Of a DNA stretch of 20,557 bases, positions 8,276 to 15,955 are shown piece after piece. Made by a program: the position numbers and the translations under genes. The stretch's first letter is position 1, and every line of letters begins with the position of its first letter. Under the pieces are notes generated by a model. It was not told the DNA's origin and did no database searches. It worked only from the letters and a program-made list of their open reading frames with translations. This DNA comes from Bacillota bacterium (GTDB lineage Bacteria; Bacillota; Sulfobacillia; JAJZYS01; JAJYTV01), in contig JAJZIE010000013.1 in NCBI GenBank assembly GCA_021810725.1, forward strand, positions 1-20,557, written 5' to 3'.

Positions 8276-8325
8276 GGGAACGCGGGGGCCGGAGCGGCCA
8301 AAGCCGCCCCGGCCCCCGCGTTCCC
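8276..8325. terminator. Very strong bidirectional hairpin between convergent genes
   Basis: A 17-pair perfect stem starts with GGGAACGCGGGGG. One A-C mismatch follows, then five more pairs and a CAAA loop. It lies 88 bases after the TIM-barrel stop and 10 bases from the stop of the oppositely oriented dehydrogenase, so it can end both transcripts. There is no T-run on either side. Confidence 0.75.
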
Positions 8326-8334
8326 GCTGCTGCG

Positions 8335-9201
8335 TCAACTGTCGCGGTGCCGCAGGATCTCCCGCAGCACGGACGCGTAGTCCGCTCCGCCCCATCCGGC
8401 CTCTTCCGCCTGCCTCAGCCAGGATTCCGCCGCCCTGAGCAGCCTCAGGTCCCGGCCGCCCTCGGCCCCTGCGGCGGAGACGAGTCCGGCGTCCTTGAGC
8501 GCGAGCGACAGGGCGAAGCGGACGGGGAGGGCGTCCTGTTCGGTGGCGGCTCGCCGGCGCTCCGCCTGCGCCGCCAGAGGCGTGTGGGCGAGAACGCTGA
8601 ACGCCGTGTTGCGCGGCAGGCCAAGTCCGTCGGCCAGAGACAGGACCTCCCCGAGCAGACCGAGCACGCCGATCAGCGAGGCGTTCGCGACGAGCTTCGC
8701 CCGCGCGCCGTGCCCGAGGGGGCCGACGTGCAGCGGCGTGCCGAGCGCCTTGAGCAGGGGCTCGGCACGGGCGAAGTCGTCGCCTGTGCCGCCGACGAAG
8801 ATGGTGAGCGCCCCGGCCTCCACCTCACCCAGGCTGCCGAGGACAGGCGCATCGAGCATGGCGGTGGCAGGCGGCAGGGCGCTGGCGAGATCCGCCACGG
8901 CCCTCGGGCCGACGGTGGACATCTCGAGGAGCCGGGCGCCCTCCTGAAGCCCCGCCAGGATTCCGTCGGGTCCGTCGGCGACCTCGCGCAGGGCGCGCCC
9001 GTCCCGCAGCATGGTGATGACGAACTCCGCGCCCTCTGCGGCCTCGCGGGGCGTCTGGGCCCCCCGCGCGCCCTGCGCGAGGAGATCCGCCGTCCGCTCA
9101 TGGGTCCGGTTCCATACGGTCAACTGGTGGCCCGCGGCGAGAAGTCTCGTCGCCATGCGACTGCCCATCGCGCCTGTGCCGAGAAACGCTATTTCGCTCA
9201 T
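8335..9201 (-). CDS. NAD(P)-dependent beta-hydroxyacid dehydrogenase (3-hydroxyisobutyrate dehydrogenase family)
   Basis: A 288-residue oxidoreductase. The N-terminal Rossmann motif is FLGTGAMGSRMA (6-17). The substrate-binding segment is DAPVLGSLGEVEAG (117-130), where the family usually has DAPVSGG. The catalytic lysine is K169 in GARAKLVANASL, with N173 nearby. The helical C-terminal domain follows. Relatives interconvert 3-hydroxyacids and semialdehydes, or reduce glyoxylate or succinic semialdehyde. The start was chosen because MSEIAFLGTG matches the family N-terminus; a longer version would add a non-homologous arginine-rich extension. No clear ribosome binding site precedes this ATG. 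It is a single gene with convergent and divergent neighbours. Confidence 0.88.
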   Translation of the reverse strand: MSEIAFLGTGAMGSRMATRLLAAGHQLTVWNRTHERTADLLAQGARGAQTPREAAEGAEFVITMLRDGRALREVADGPDGILAGLQEGARLLEMSTVGPRAVADLASALPPATAMLDAPVLGSLGEVEAGALTIFVGGTGDDFARAEPLLKALGTPLHVGPLGHGARAKLVANASLIGVLGLLGEVLSLADGLGLPRNTAFSVLAHTPLAAQAERRRAATEQDALPVRFALSLALKDAGLVSAAGAEGGRDLRLLRAAESWLRQAEEAGWGGADYASVLREILRHRDS

Positions 9202-9310
9202 GGCATCAGCATAGCCGATCCGTGCGGACGGGACACGGAGGCCTGGCAGGACACGCCGCGCCGCCGGGCGAAGTGGGGCCGAAAGGCGATACAGCGGGGG
9301 AGGGCGGTCC

Positions 9311-10417
9311 TTGGCGGCGGAACTGCGTCGGGACAGGCTCGTGCGGGCGCTCGGCACGGCGCTCCTGGTTCTCCTTGCGCTCTACATCGCCCACCATGCG
9401 GTGGTATCCGATATCGGCATCTACCAGCGGTACGCCAGGGGCTTCTCCTTGCACGGGAGCTTCCCGCGCGAGTATCCGCCGTTGGCCCTCGTGCCCATGC
9501 TGCTCGCAAGGTCGCTCGCGCTCGCCTTCCATCTCGGCTTCACGCAGGCCTGGCTCCTGCTCTCGGCCGTCGTGCTCTACTTCCTGGCCCTCACGATCGA
9601 CCGCCCGACGGTGCTGGTGGCGCTCCTGCCGCTCGCGTCTCCGCTCCTCGGCACCTACGACATCTGGCCGATCCTCTGCCTCGTGCTGAGCTACCGCCTG
9701 CTCGAGCGGCGACCGGCCCTGAGCTGGTTCCTGCTCGGCGTCGCGATCGCCCTGAAGCTCTTCCCGATCCTCTTCATCCCGCTCTGGTGGCAGCAGACGC
9801 GGCGGGGTTGGGGCTACATGCTCTTGCCGCTCGTCACCTTCTACCCCCCGGCCATGGCGTCGGTGGTGCACTACCAGTTCGCCCGCCAGGCGGAATGGGA
9901 GTCCACCGTGTCCCTCCTGAGCGCGATCCTGACGCCGTCGGCCATGGTGCTCAGGCACGCCTTCGGCTCGGTCGAGTACTTCAGCCTGTGGTCGGACCGC
10001 CTAAGCCTCCTGCTCGACGCCGCCTACGCGGCCTTCTTCGTCTGGATCGCCTTCCTGCGCAGGGATCTCCGCCTGATGCCGCGCATGCTGCTGCTGCTCT
10101 CGCTCTGGTTCCTCACCAACAAGGTGCTCTCGGTGCAGTACGTCTTCTGGGTCGTCTGCCTCGCCTATCTCGAGGGACAGAACCTCTGGGCGTTCGGCGC
10201 GCTCGCCTGGGCGACGGCCCTTCTCTACCCCTGGCTACCCGCGGTCTACCAGGGGGCACAAACCCTCCTCGGCCTGCCGGCGACCCTGCAGGCGGCCATG
10301 CGCCTCGCCATGACGCTCGTCGCGGTGCGCCTCGCGATCTGGCTCGGCATCGTCGTGGCTCTCCTGCGCCCGCGGGTCGCAGCGCCTGCGCTGCCGGCGG
10401 GAGAGGCGGCGGACTGA
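9311..10417 (+). CDS. GT87-like polytopic membrane glycosyltransferase (GT-C fold)
   Basis: A 368-residue membrane protein with about nine hydrophobic helices. Family hallmarks are the early acidic residue D34 in VVSDIGIYQRYA on the outer face, REYPPLALVP (about 53-62), KLFPILFIPLWW (about 148-159) and NKVLSVQYVFWV (about 268-279). The last resembles the KVFSPQY motif of DUF2029/GT87 mannosyltransferases. These enzymes transfer sugars from polyprenyl-phosphate donors to lipids or envelope glycans on the outer face of the membrane. The TTG start has GGGGGAGG seven bases upstream. It is followed, after 76 bases, by the reductase gene. Donor and acceptor are unknown. Confidence 0.8.
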   Translation: MAAELRRDRLVRALGTALLVLLALYIAHHAVVSDIGIYQRYARGFSLHGSFPREYPPLALVPMLLARSLALAFHLGFTQAWLLLSAVVLYFLALTIDRPTVLVALLPLASPLLGTYDIWPILCLVLSYRLLERRPALSWFLLGVAIALKLFPILFIPLWWQQTRRGWGYMLLPLVTFYPPAMASVVHYQFARQAEWESTVSLLSAILTPSAMVLRHAFGSVEYFSLWSDRLSLLLDAAYAAFFVWIAFLRRDLRLMPRMLLLLSLWFLTNKVLSVQYVFWVVCLAYLEGQNLWAFGALAWATALLYPWLPAVYQGAQTLLGLPATLQAAMRLAMTLVAVRLAIWLGIVVALLRPRVAAPALPAGEAAD

Positions 10418-10493
10418 CCCAAGGTCGGGCGGAAGGACAGGGCCGACCGGAGGCGAAGGAGAATCTCCCGGCCAAGATGAGGAGTGACGATCG

Positions 10494-11495
10494 ATGGCTC
10501 TGCCTGACCGCTTTCCCGCGCTGCTCGTGGAAAAGGACGAGAGCGGCTTCCGCTTCGGCGAGAAGGAACTGACGCCTGCGGACCTGCCCCAGGGGGAGGT
10601 GACGATCGAGGTTCGCTACTCTGCGGTGAACTTCAAGGACGGCCTCGCCACCATCCCCAAGGGCAACGTGGCGCGCGGCTACCCGCTCGTGCCCGGCATC
10701 GACCTCGGCGGCGTCGTGGTGGAGTCGGAGGATGGGAGGTTCCGTGCGGGCGACCAGGTGGTGGCGACCGGCCAGGACCTCGGCGTAGCGCACCACGGCG
10801 GCTACGCTGCCTACGCGCGCCTGCCCGGGGACTGGGTCTTCAAGCTGCCGAGAGGTCTCGACCTGCGCCAGGCGATCGCCCTCGGCACCGCCGGGGTGAC
10901 GGCGGCGGAGGCCATCCTGCGCTTCGAGCGCGAAGGCCTGCGCAAGGAGATGGGACCGGTGCTGGTCACGGGTGCGACGGGCGGTGTCGGCTGCCTCGCG
11001 GTCGACATGCTCGCGGGCCTCGGCTACACGGTCGAGGCTAGCACCGGCAAGCCGGAGGCGGAGGAGTTCCTGAGGGCCCTCGGCGCCCAGGCGATCGTGC
11101 CGCGCGCGGAGCTGCAGCCCGAGTCCCCGCGGCCCCTCGACCGCCAGCGCTGGGCGGCCGCCATCGACCCCGTCGGCGGCAGGACGCTCGCGACCGTGCT
11201 CAGCCGCCTGCGCTACGGCGGGCTCGTGGCGTCGGTGGGACTCACCGCGGGCTCCGGCTTCGAGACGAGCGTCTTCCCCTTCATCCTGCGCAACGCCACG
11301 CTGTTCGGCGTGGAGTCCGCCTATCTGCCCCGCGCCGAGCGCGAGGTGATCTGGCGGCGCATGTCGGACGACCTGCGGCCCGCCCATCTCGACAGCCTGA
11401 TCACGCATGAGATCGCCTGGCCCGAACTGCCAGCTGCCCTCGAACGCATTCTTCAGGGCGGGGTGACGGGCCGGATCGTCGTGGCCCTGCCCTAG
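10494..11495 (+). CDS. acuI: AcuI/YhdH-type NADPH-dependent oxidoreductase (acrylyl-CoA reductase family)
   Basis: A 333-residue medium-chain dehydrogenase/reductase without zinc-ligand cysteines. YSAVNFKDGLA (about 42-52) and PLVPGIDLGGVV (about 64-75) are typical of the YhdH/AcuI subgroup. The nucleotide-binding loop is VTGATGGVGCLAVDML (about 159-174). AcuI reduces acryloyl-CoA to propionyl-CoA, detoxifying a reactive intermediate of 3-hydroxypropionate or DMSP metabolism. Some YhdH members are general quinone or enone reductases, so the symbol is by family only. The ATG has GAGGAG nine bases upstream. No acrylate or propionate genes lie nearby. Confidence 0.88.
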   Translation: MALPDRFPALLVEKDESGFRFGEKELTPADLPQGEVTIEVRYSAVNFKDGLATIPKGNVARGYPLVPGIDLGGVVVESEDGRFRAGDQVVATGQDLGVAHHGGYAAYARLPGDWVFKLPRGLDLRQAIALGTAGVTAAEAILRFEREGLRKEMGPVLVTGATGGVGCLAVDMLAGLGYTVEASTGKPEAEEFLRALGAQAIVPRAELQPESPRPLDRQRWAAAIDPVGGRTLATVLSRLRYGGLVASVGLTAGSGFETSVFPFILRNATLFGVESAYLPRAEREVIWRRMSDDLRPAHLDSLITHEIAWPELPAALERILQGGVTGRIVVALP

Positions 11496-11547
11496 GCGAC
11501 CCCGGGCCAGGGAGTCCAGGGCGGTGACGCGAGGGGAGGCGGAGGAG

Positions 11548-12021
11548 ATGGCAGGGGACCCGCAGGCGGCCTGCCCCTTCTGCGACTGGGCGGCGGGCAC
11601 GCCCTTCGTGCACGAGGACCCGCTGGCCGTCGCGCTGATCGACCGGCGCCCGATCAACCGCTACCATGTGCTGGTCGTGCCGAGAAGGCACGTGGTGAAC
11701 TTCGTCGACCTGCCGCCGGAGCTCCTGACGCATCTCTTCCGGCTGACGCAGGTCCTCTCGCAGGGCATACGGGACGTCTGCCGACCGGACGCCATCCAGC
11801 ATCTCACCGACGACGATCTCGCGGGCCATGGTTTCAACCTGGTCCCACACTTCAAGATCCACATCATTCCCAGGTTCCAGGGGGACCGGGTGCGCATCGA
11901 CTGGGGCCGGGGGCCCGAGCCCAGCCTCGCCGATCGGGGCCAGTGGGCGGCCGAGCTGCGCGCGGCACTCGCGGGCGAAGGCGGTGCGGCAGGGCCCGGC
12001 GCGCCTTTGCGAAGCCGATGA
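11548..12021 (+). CDS. HIT-family protein with Lys in place of the catalytic His
   Basis: A 157-residue histidine-triad protein. It keeps the zinc-type pair C9/C12 in CPFC, the segment NRYHVLVVPRRHV (37-49) and the C-terminal motif. That motif reads HFKIHIIPRF (101-110), where the family has His-x-His-x-His: K103 replaces the middle histidine, the nucleophile in HINT/FHIT enzymes. The spacing and IIPR ending confirm the alignment. The ATG at 11548 was preferred over a GTG at 11524 because GGGAGG lies eight bases before it. The stop overlaps the methyltransferase start (ATGA), so the two are co-translated. It probably binds nucleotides, but normal hydrolase chemistry is doubtful. Confidence 0.85.
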   Translation: MAGDPQAACPFCDWAAGTPFVHEDPLAVALIDRRPINRYHVLVVPRRHVVNFVDLPPELLTHLFRLTQVLSQGIRDVCRPDAIQHLTDDDLAGHGFNLVPHFKIHIIPRFQGDRVRIDWGRGPEPSLADRGQWAAELRAALAGEGGAAGPGAPLRSR

Positions 12022-12785
12022 CGCCGGGCAAGGCAGCCAATGGGAACCGCGAGTGGTTTCGCCGCTATTACGGCGACGACTATATGGACTCCGTACGACA
12101 GATCCTCGGCTGGGAGCGCACAGAGCGCGAGGCGGACTTCGTGCTGCGGGTGACGGGCCTGCGGCAGGGGGCGCGCGTCGCGGATCTCGGCTGCGGCGAG
12201 GGACGCCATGCCCTCGCCCTCGCGGCAAGGGGCATGCGCGTGACGGCGCTCGACATCAGTCCGTCCTTCATCGAACGGGGGCGGGCCGAGGCAGTGCGCC
12301 AGGGACTCCACGTGAACTGGGTGCTGGGCGACATGCGCACGCCGCGCCCGGGACCGTACGATCTGATCGCGCTCCTCTTCCAGAGCTTCGGCTACTTCTC
12401 GGACGAAGAGAACCTGGAACTCCTGCGGGACTGGCGCAACGCGCTCGCGCCGGACGGCCGCCTGATCGTCGATGTCTGGAACCGCGAGCGCATCCTGGCC
12501 GACTTCGTTCCGCACGCGGAGTGGACCGCGGCCTCGGGCCTCGCGGTCCGGGAGGAGCGGACCTGGGACGCGGCGACAGGACGCCTCGCGGTGCGCTACC
12601 GGTACCGGCGGCGGGAGGGGCCGGCGCGCGCATACGACGCGAGCTTCCGCCTCTACGACAGGCAGGAGATCACGGCGCTTCTCCGGCAGGCGGGCTTCGC
12701 TCTGGACCGCGTCTTCGGCGACCTCCAGGGGGCTCCATGGCGCCCGGACAGCCCGCGCCTCGTCGTCCTCGCCGCCGGGATCTGA
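12018..12785 (+). CDS. Class I SAM-dependent methyltransferase
   Basis: A 255-residue soluble methyltransferase. Motif I is VADLGCGEGRHALALA (54-69), the acidic residue binding the SAM ribose is D79 in VTALDISPSF, and motif II/III is DMRTPRPGPYDLIALLFQSF (105-124). A region resembling a beta-barrel insertion follows, then a C-terminal FRLYDRQEITALLRQAGF segment common in small-molecule methyltransferases. The start overlaps the HIT stop; an upstream in-frame extension would be an implausible arginine-rich run. The substrate is unknown. Confidence 0.88.
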   Translation: MTPGKAANGNREWFRRYYGDDYMDSVRQILGWERTEREADFVLRVTGLRQGARVADLGCGEGRHALALAARGMRVTALDISPSFIERGRAEAVRQGLHVNWVLGDMRTPRPGPYDLIALLFQSFGYFSDEENLELLRDWRNALAPDGRLIVDVWNRERILADFVPHAEWTAASGLAVREERTWDAATGRLAVRYRYRRREGPARAYDASFRLYDRQEITALLRQAGFALDRVFGDLQGAPWRPDSPRLVVLAAGI

Positions 12786-12869
12786 TGGTGGTTTTCGGGG
12801 CCTCGCGGCGAGGAGATCGCCTGCGGGCCCAGAAAGCATTGCGAGGAGCCGGAGCGGGGAGGTAGGGAC

Positions 12870-14072
12870 ATGTCGGCGGGAGATCGGATCACAGCAAGCG
12901 CCGAGGCCCTTGCGGGGCAGCTCACTGAGTGGCGGCGCCACCTGCACGAGCATCCGGAATTGAGTTTCCAGGAGTACGAGACGACGGACTTCCTCGAGCG
13001 CACGCTGCGGGGCTTCGGCGTCGACCCGGTGCGCAAGACCGAAACCGGTCTCTGGTTCGATATCGAGGGCGCGAGGAGCGGGCGCACCGTGCTGGTGCGC
13101 GCCGACATCGACGCCCTGCCGATCGAGGAGGAGGCGGACGTCCCGTACAGGTCGGGACGGCCCGGCGTCATGCACGCCTGCGGTCACGACGGGCATACCG
13201 CGATCGCGCTTGGCGTGACGAAACTCCTGCTCGAGCGGCGGGCAGCGATCGCCGGGCGCGTCCGGGTCCTGTTCCAGCCGGCCGAGGAAAAGCTGCCCGG
13301 CGGAGCGCCGATGATGATCCGCGCCGGGGTGCTCGAGGGCGTCGACGAGGCCGTCGGCCTGCACCTCATGCCGATGCGGCTCTGGGCCCCTGGCGGCGTG
13401 TTCCCCGTCGGGAGGGCGGCCCTGATCGACGGTCCGGCCATGGCCGCCGCCGAGGAGTTCCGCATCCGCATCCGGGGCGTGGGCGGGCACGGGGCGGCGC
13501 CGCATACGGCGGTGGACGCCATCGCCTGCGCGACGCAGGTGGTGAACGCCCTGCAGCACATCGTCAGCCGCCAGGTGGACCCGCTGCAGCCGGCCGTGGT
13601 CACCGTAGGCACGTTCCACGCGGGATACAACTTCAACGTCATCGCGCCGCAGGCCGAACTGACCGGCACCGTGCGGGCGTTCGACGAGTCGGTGCGAGAC
13701 CGCATGGAGGAGAGCCTGCGGCGCATCGTAAGGCAGACGGCGGACGCGTTCGGGGCGACGGCCGACGTCGAGTACACCCGCGGCTACCCGCCGCTCGTCA
13801 ACACCCCCGAGCAGGCGGAGGTGGTCCGGGGGGTGGTCCGGGAGCTCTACGGGCAGGACGCCCTGGAGCCGGCGGTGCCGATGATGGGGGCGGAGGATTT
13901 CGCCTACATCCTGCAGGAGCGCCCCGGGGCATTTCTCTGGCTCGGCTGCGGCAGCGAGGAGCTCGAGGCCACCTACGCGAACCACCACCCGAAGTTCGCC
14001 ATCGACGAACGGGCTCTGCCGATCGGAGCGGCTGTCCTGGCGACCGCTGCGCTGCGTCTGCTCGAAAGGTAG
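12870..14072 (+). CDS. M20D amidohydrolase (N-acyl-amino-acid amidohydrolase / hippurate hydrolase family)
   Basis: A 400-residue cytoplasmic di-metal aminoacylase. Metal ligands are visible: C104 and H106 in MHACGHDGHTA, E139/E140 in FQPAEE, H165 in VGLHLMP, and the C-terminal histidine in ANHHPKFAID. The dimerisation domain contains IRGVGGHGAAPH (201-212), and MMGAEDFAYIL lies in the last third. Length and motifs match the whole family. It releases amino acids from N-acyl or N-aroyl conjugates; the specificity cannot be read from sequence. GGAGGT lies six bases before the ATG. It ends a plus-strand run and is followed at once by a terminator. Confidence 0.92.
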   Translation: MSAGDRITASAEALAGQLTEWRRHLHEHPELSFQEYETTDFLERTLRGFGVDPVRKTETGLWFDIEGARSGRTVLVRADIDALPIEEEADVPYRSGRPGVMHACGHDGHTAIALGVTKLLLERRAAIAGRVRVLFQPAEEKLPGGAPMMIRAGVLEGVDEAVGLHLMPMRLWAPGGVFPVGRAALIDGPAMAAAEEFRIRIRGVGGHGAAPHTAVDAIACATQVVNALQHIVSRQVDPLQPAVVTVGTFHAGYNFNVIAPQAELTGTVRAFDESVRDRMEESLRRIVRQTADAFGATADVEYTRGYPPLVNTPEQAEVVRGVVRELYGQDALEPAVPMMGAEDFAYILQERPGAFLWLGCGSEELEATYANHHPKFAIDERALPIGAAVLATAALRLLER

Positions 14073-14081
14073 CCTCACCTT

Positions 14082-14111
14082 CTCGCGGAGCGGCTCTCGC
14101 CGAGTTTTTTT
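14082..14111 (+). terminator. Rho-independent terminator of the M20 gene
   Basis: CTC-GCG-GAG pairs with CTC-(T)-CGC-(C)-GAG around a CGG loop, giving nine pairs with two single-base bulges. It is followed directly by seven Ts, starts ten bases after the stop codon and is the only terminator here with a real T-run. Confidence 0.8.
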
Positions 14112-14119
14112 GCGATACG

Positions 14120-14159
14120 GAACAGGAAGCGACGCTCCGCCGGGCGTCGCTTCCTGTTC
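14120..14159. terminator. Second, perfect 16-pair hairpin
   Basis: GAACAGGAAGCGACGC and its exact reverse complement flank an eight-base loop. It sits eight bases beyond the T-run of the first terminator, so the two act in tandem. No T-run follows it. It probably blocks read-through into the membrane-protein gene. Confidence 0.6.
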
Positions 14160-14398
14160 GCCCAGGGCGGAGACCGGCGGGCGACGTCTCATCGCCGGGC
14201 GTGGGCCTTCTCGCCTTCCGGCATGGCGATCTCTCCTCGCGACAGGCGGTGCGCCAAGACAAGAAGCCGCTAAGAAACAGGGGCCGCCCCCCTTGAAACC
14301 CCCTGAAGACGCTCCGCTCGGCTCGCATTGCTGTAGCGAACGAGCTAACTGCAATGCGCCCTGCCTCGCAGCGGGTGCGTCACGGGAGGGATTCTCTC
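14160..14398 (+). promoter_or_regulatory. Leader region of the membrane-protein gene, with a structured element
   Basis: No gene is visible in these 239 bases. CAGGGG at about 14277-14282 can pair with CCCCTG further on, and a two-part hairpin lies at 14324-14358: CGCATTGC, a TG bulge, TAGC, a GAACGA loop, GCTA, an ACT bulge, GCAATGCG. It ends 40 bases before the TTG start. Its bulged form differs from the plain GC terminators of the window and would suit a regulatory leader or small RNA. It matches no riboswitch class I can name. Confidence 0.35.
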
Positions 14399-15253
14399 TT
14401 GCGTACGTTGTCGCTCCTTTGGGAGCTTCTCGCCGATCGCAACGCGCGCCGCGTCATCTTCGCGGTCACGGTCGGGCTGGTGCCGCTGGCCACCCTCGTG
14501 CCGGCAGCCCTGGCGCCAGGACTCGGCACCTCGGGTGGCGTAGGCGGTTTCCTGGCTCTCCTTGTGTTCTCCGCGTTCAGCACAGGTCTCTTGCTGCTCG
14601 GGTCGAGCGCGGCAGTCGCGGCCGTCACCGTCCGGCTGCAGGGCCTCTCCTGGCAGGAGTTCAGGGCGCGCACCCTGGCCGCGGCCATCGGCGGACTCCT
14701 TGGACTGGCCGTGGTGGGCGGCGTGGTGGTGCCGGCCCTGGCGCTCGTGTTCGCGCTTGTGCCGCTCCTGCGCTGGCCCGCCTTCCTCGTGGGCCTGCTG
14801 GCCGTCGGCTGGCTCGCGATGCTGTCCGCCGCCGCGGCCGACGTCGGTCCCGTGAACGCGCCAAGGGCGCTGCTTGAGCTCTGGCGCCGGCAGGTCCTCA
14901 ACGTTTCGCTCCGCCTTGCCGTGCTCTGCCTCTTGATCGCGACCGTACTCGGCATCCTCGTGCGCTCGGGCGTGCAGGCGACTCTGGCCGTGTGGCTCGC
15001 GGCCGCCGTCGTCTGCCTGGCGCCGGCCGGGGCGGGGTTCGTGTGGCAGGGCGCCTGGCGCCTCGAGCGACTGCCGCTCTGGATGGGCCGGTACCTGGCG
15101 GAGACCGAGGAAGGCGTCATGCGCTCGGCGATCTTGGCCCTGCGCGACTGGATCTTCGTCTCCGAGCAGGAAGAAGAGCCGCCGATCGCAAAATCGCCCT
15201 CGCGGCGAACCGTGCTTGCGGGTAGCGGCCGATTCGGTTCCGACAGGGCCTAG
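14399..15253 (+). CDS. Unrecognised multi-pass membrane protein
   Basis: A 284-residue protein of unknown function with six or seven hydrophobic helices at about 19-38, 50-72, 93-113, 114-142 (possibly two), 170-188 and 193-215. A short cytoplasmic-type N-terminus (LWELLADRNARRV) precedes the first helix. A soluble tail of about 65 residues contains LPLWMGRYLAETEEGVMRSA and an acidic EQEEE stretch. No catalytic or transport signature is recognisable. The TTG start was chosen because GGGAGG lies nine bases upstream; an in-frame ATG at 14354 has no ribosome binding site and lies in a hairpin. The gene is 90 bases upstream of the lipoprotein and may be co-transcribed with it. Confidence 0.8.
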   Translation: MRTLSLLWELLADRNARRVIFAVTVGLVPLATLVPAALAPGLGTSGGVGGFLALLVFSAFSTGLLLLGSSAAVAAVTVRLQGLSWQEFRARTLAAAIGGLLGLAVVGGVVVPALALVFALVPLLRWPAFLVGLLAVGWLAMLSAAAADVGPVNAPRALLELWRRQVLNVSLRLAVLCLLIATVLGILVRSGVQATLAVWLAAAVVCLAPAGAGFVWQGAWRLERLPLWMGRYLAETEEGVMRSAILALRDWIFVSEQEEEPPIAKSPSRRTVLAGSGRFGSDRA

Positions 15254-15343
15254 CAGGCCGTCGCCTGTGTCCGGTGGCGGCGAGGGCGGGCCGTTTCGTC
15301 CGGGCCCAAGGCACGGGGCTCGTCGCGTGAGGGGGGAGCCTCG

Positions 15344-15901
15344 ATGATGCGCAAGACTTGGGTGCTGGCCTTGCCTCTGATGTTCCTGCTCGCCGCCTGC
15401 GGCACGACCGCGAGCGCGGCGGGCGGGCAGCACCACGCGAAGCAGGCCGGCTCCTTCACCAGTAGCGGCGCGGCCGTCAGCGGCACGGCCTCCGTGGCGA
15501 TAGGCATGGTCACGGTGGGAGGCCAGAGCGAGCAGGTGCTGACGACGCCGTCGGGCCGGACGCTCTACTACTTCACGCCCGACACCGCGGCCAAGGTCAC
15601 CTGCAGCGGCGCCTGCGCGAAGGTCTGGCCGCCGCTTGTGCTCGGGTCGGGCCGGCCGTCGGCGCCGTCCGGGCTCGCGGGGACACTGGGCACGGTGCAG
15701 GGCGCGAACGGCCTGCAGGTGACGTACAACGGCCATCCGCTCTACGCCTTCTCGGGCGACAAGAAGCCGGGGCAGGCGAACGGCGAGGGACTGCAGGGCA
15801 AGTGGTACGTGGCCGCCGTGGGCCTCGCGAGCGGTGGTGGCGGCACCTCTTCTGGCGGCAGCTCGTCGAGCAGCGGATCGTCCGGCGGTTCCGGCTGGTA
15901 A
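15344..15901 (+). CDS. Secreted-repeat lipoprotein (PF03640 / COG4315 type)
   Basis: A 185-residue lipoprotein. The signal peptide MMRKTWVLALPLMFLLAAC ends in the lipobox LAAC, with C19 as the lipidated residue. The body carries two copies of the secreted repeat: TPSGRTLYYFTPDTAAKVTC with C87 and C91 in CSGACAKVWPPL, and NGHPLYAFSGDKKPGQANG followed by GKWYVAA. The last 20 or so residues are a Gly/Ser-rich tail. The family is common in actinobacteria and Gram-positives and has no settled function; redox or metal binding has been suggested. GGGGGGAG lies five bases before the first ATG. Confidence 0.9.
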   Translation: MMRKTWVLALPLMFLLAACGTTASAAGGQHHAKQAGSFTSSGAAVSGTASVAIGMVTVGGQSEQVLTTPSGRTLYYFTPDTAAKVTCSGACAKVWPPLVLGSGRPSAPSGLAGTLGTVQGANGLQVTYNGHPLYAFSGDKKPGQANGEGLQGKWYVAAVGLASGGGGTSSGGSSSSSGSSGGSGW

Positions 15902-15913
15902 CCGAGAACTACG

Positions 15914-15941
15914 AAGGCGCCCTCCAGGCGGAGGGCGCCTT
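15914..15941. terminator. Bidirectional terminator between convergent genes
   Basis: AAGGCGCCCTCC pairs perfectly with GGAGGGCGCCTT around an AGGC loop. It lies 12 bases after the lipoprotein stop and 14 bases from the stop of the opposite transporter gene, so it serves both. Confidence 0.85.
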
Positions 15942-15955
15942 TGCGCCGCAAAGCG

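Noticed and set aside
14105..14111. T-run read as the tail of the 14120-14159 hairpin
   Set aside because: The Ts precede that hairpin on the plus strand and would be As on the minus strand, so they belong to the bulged hairpin at 14082-14104 instead.
11661..14354. An 897-codon minus-strand frame
   Set aside because: It is antisense to HIT, methyltransferase and M20 genes that all show catalytic motifs on the plus strand; its own translation shows none.
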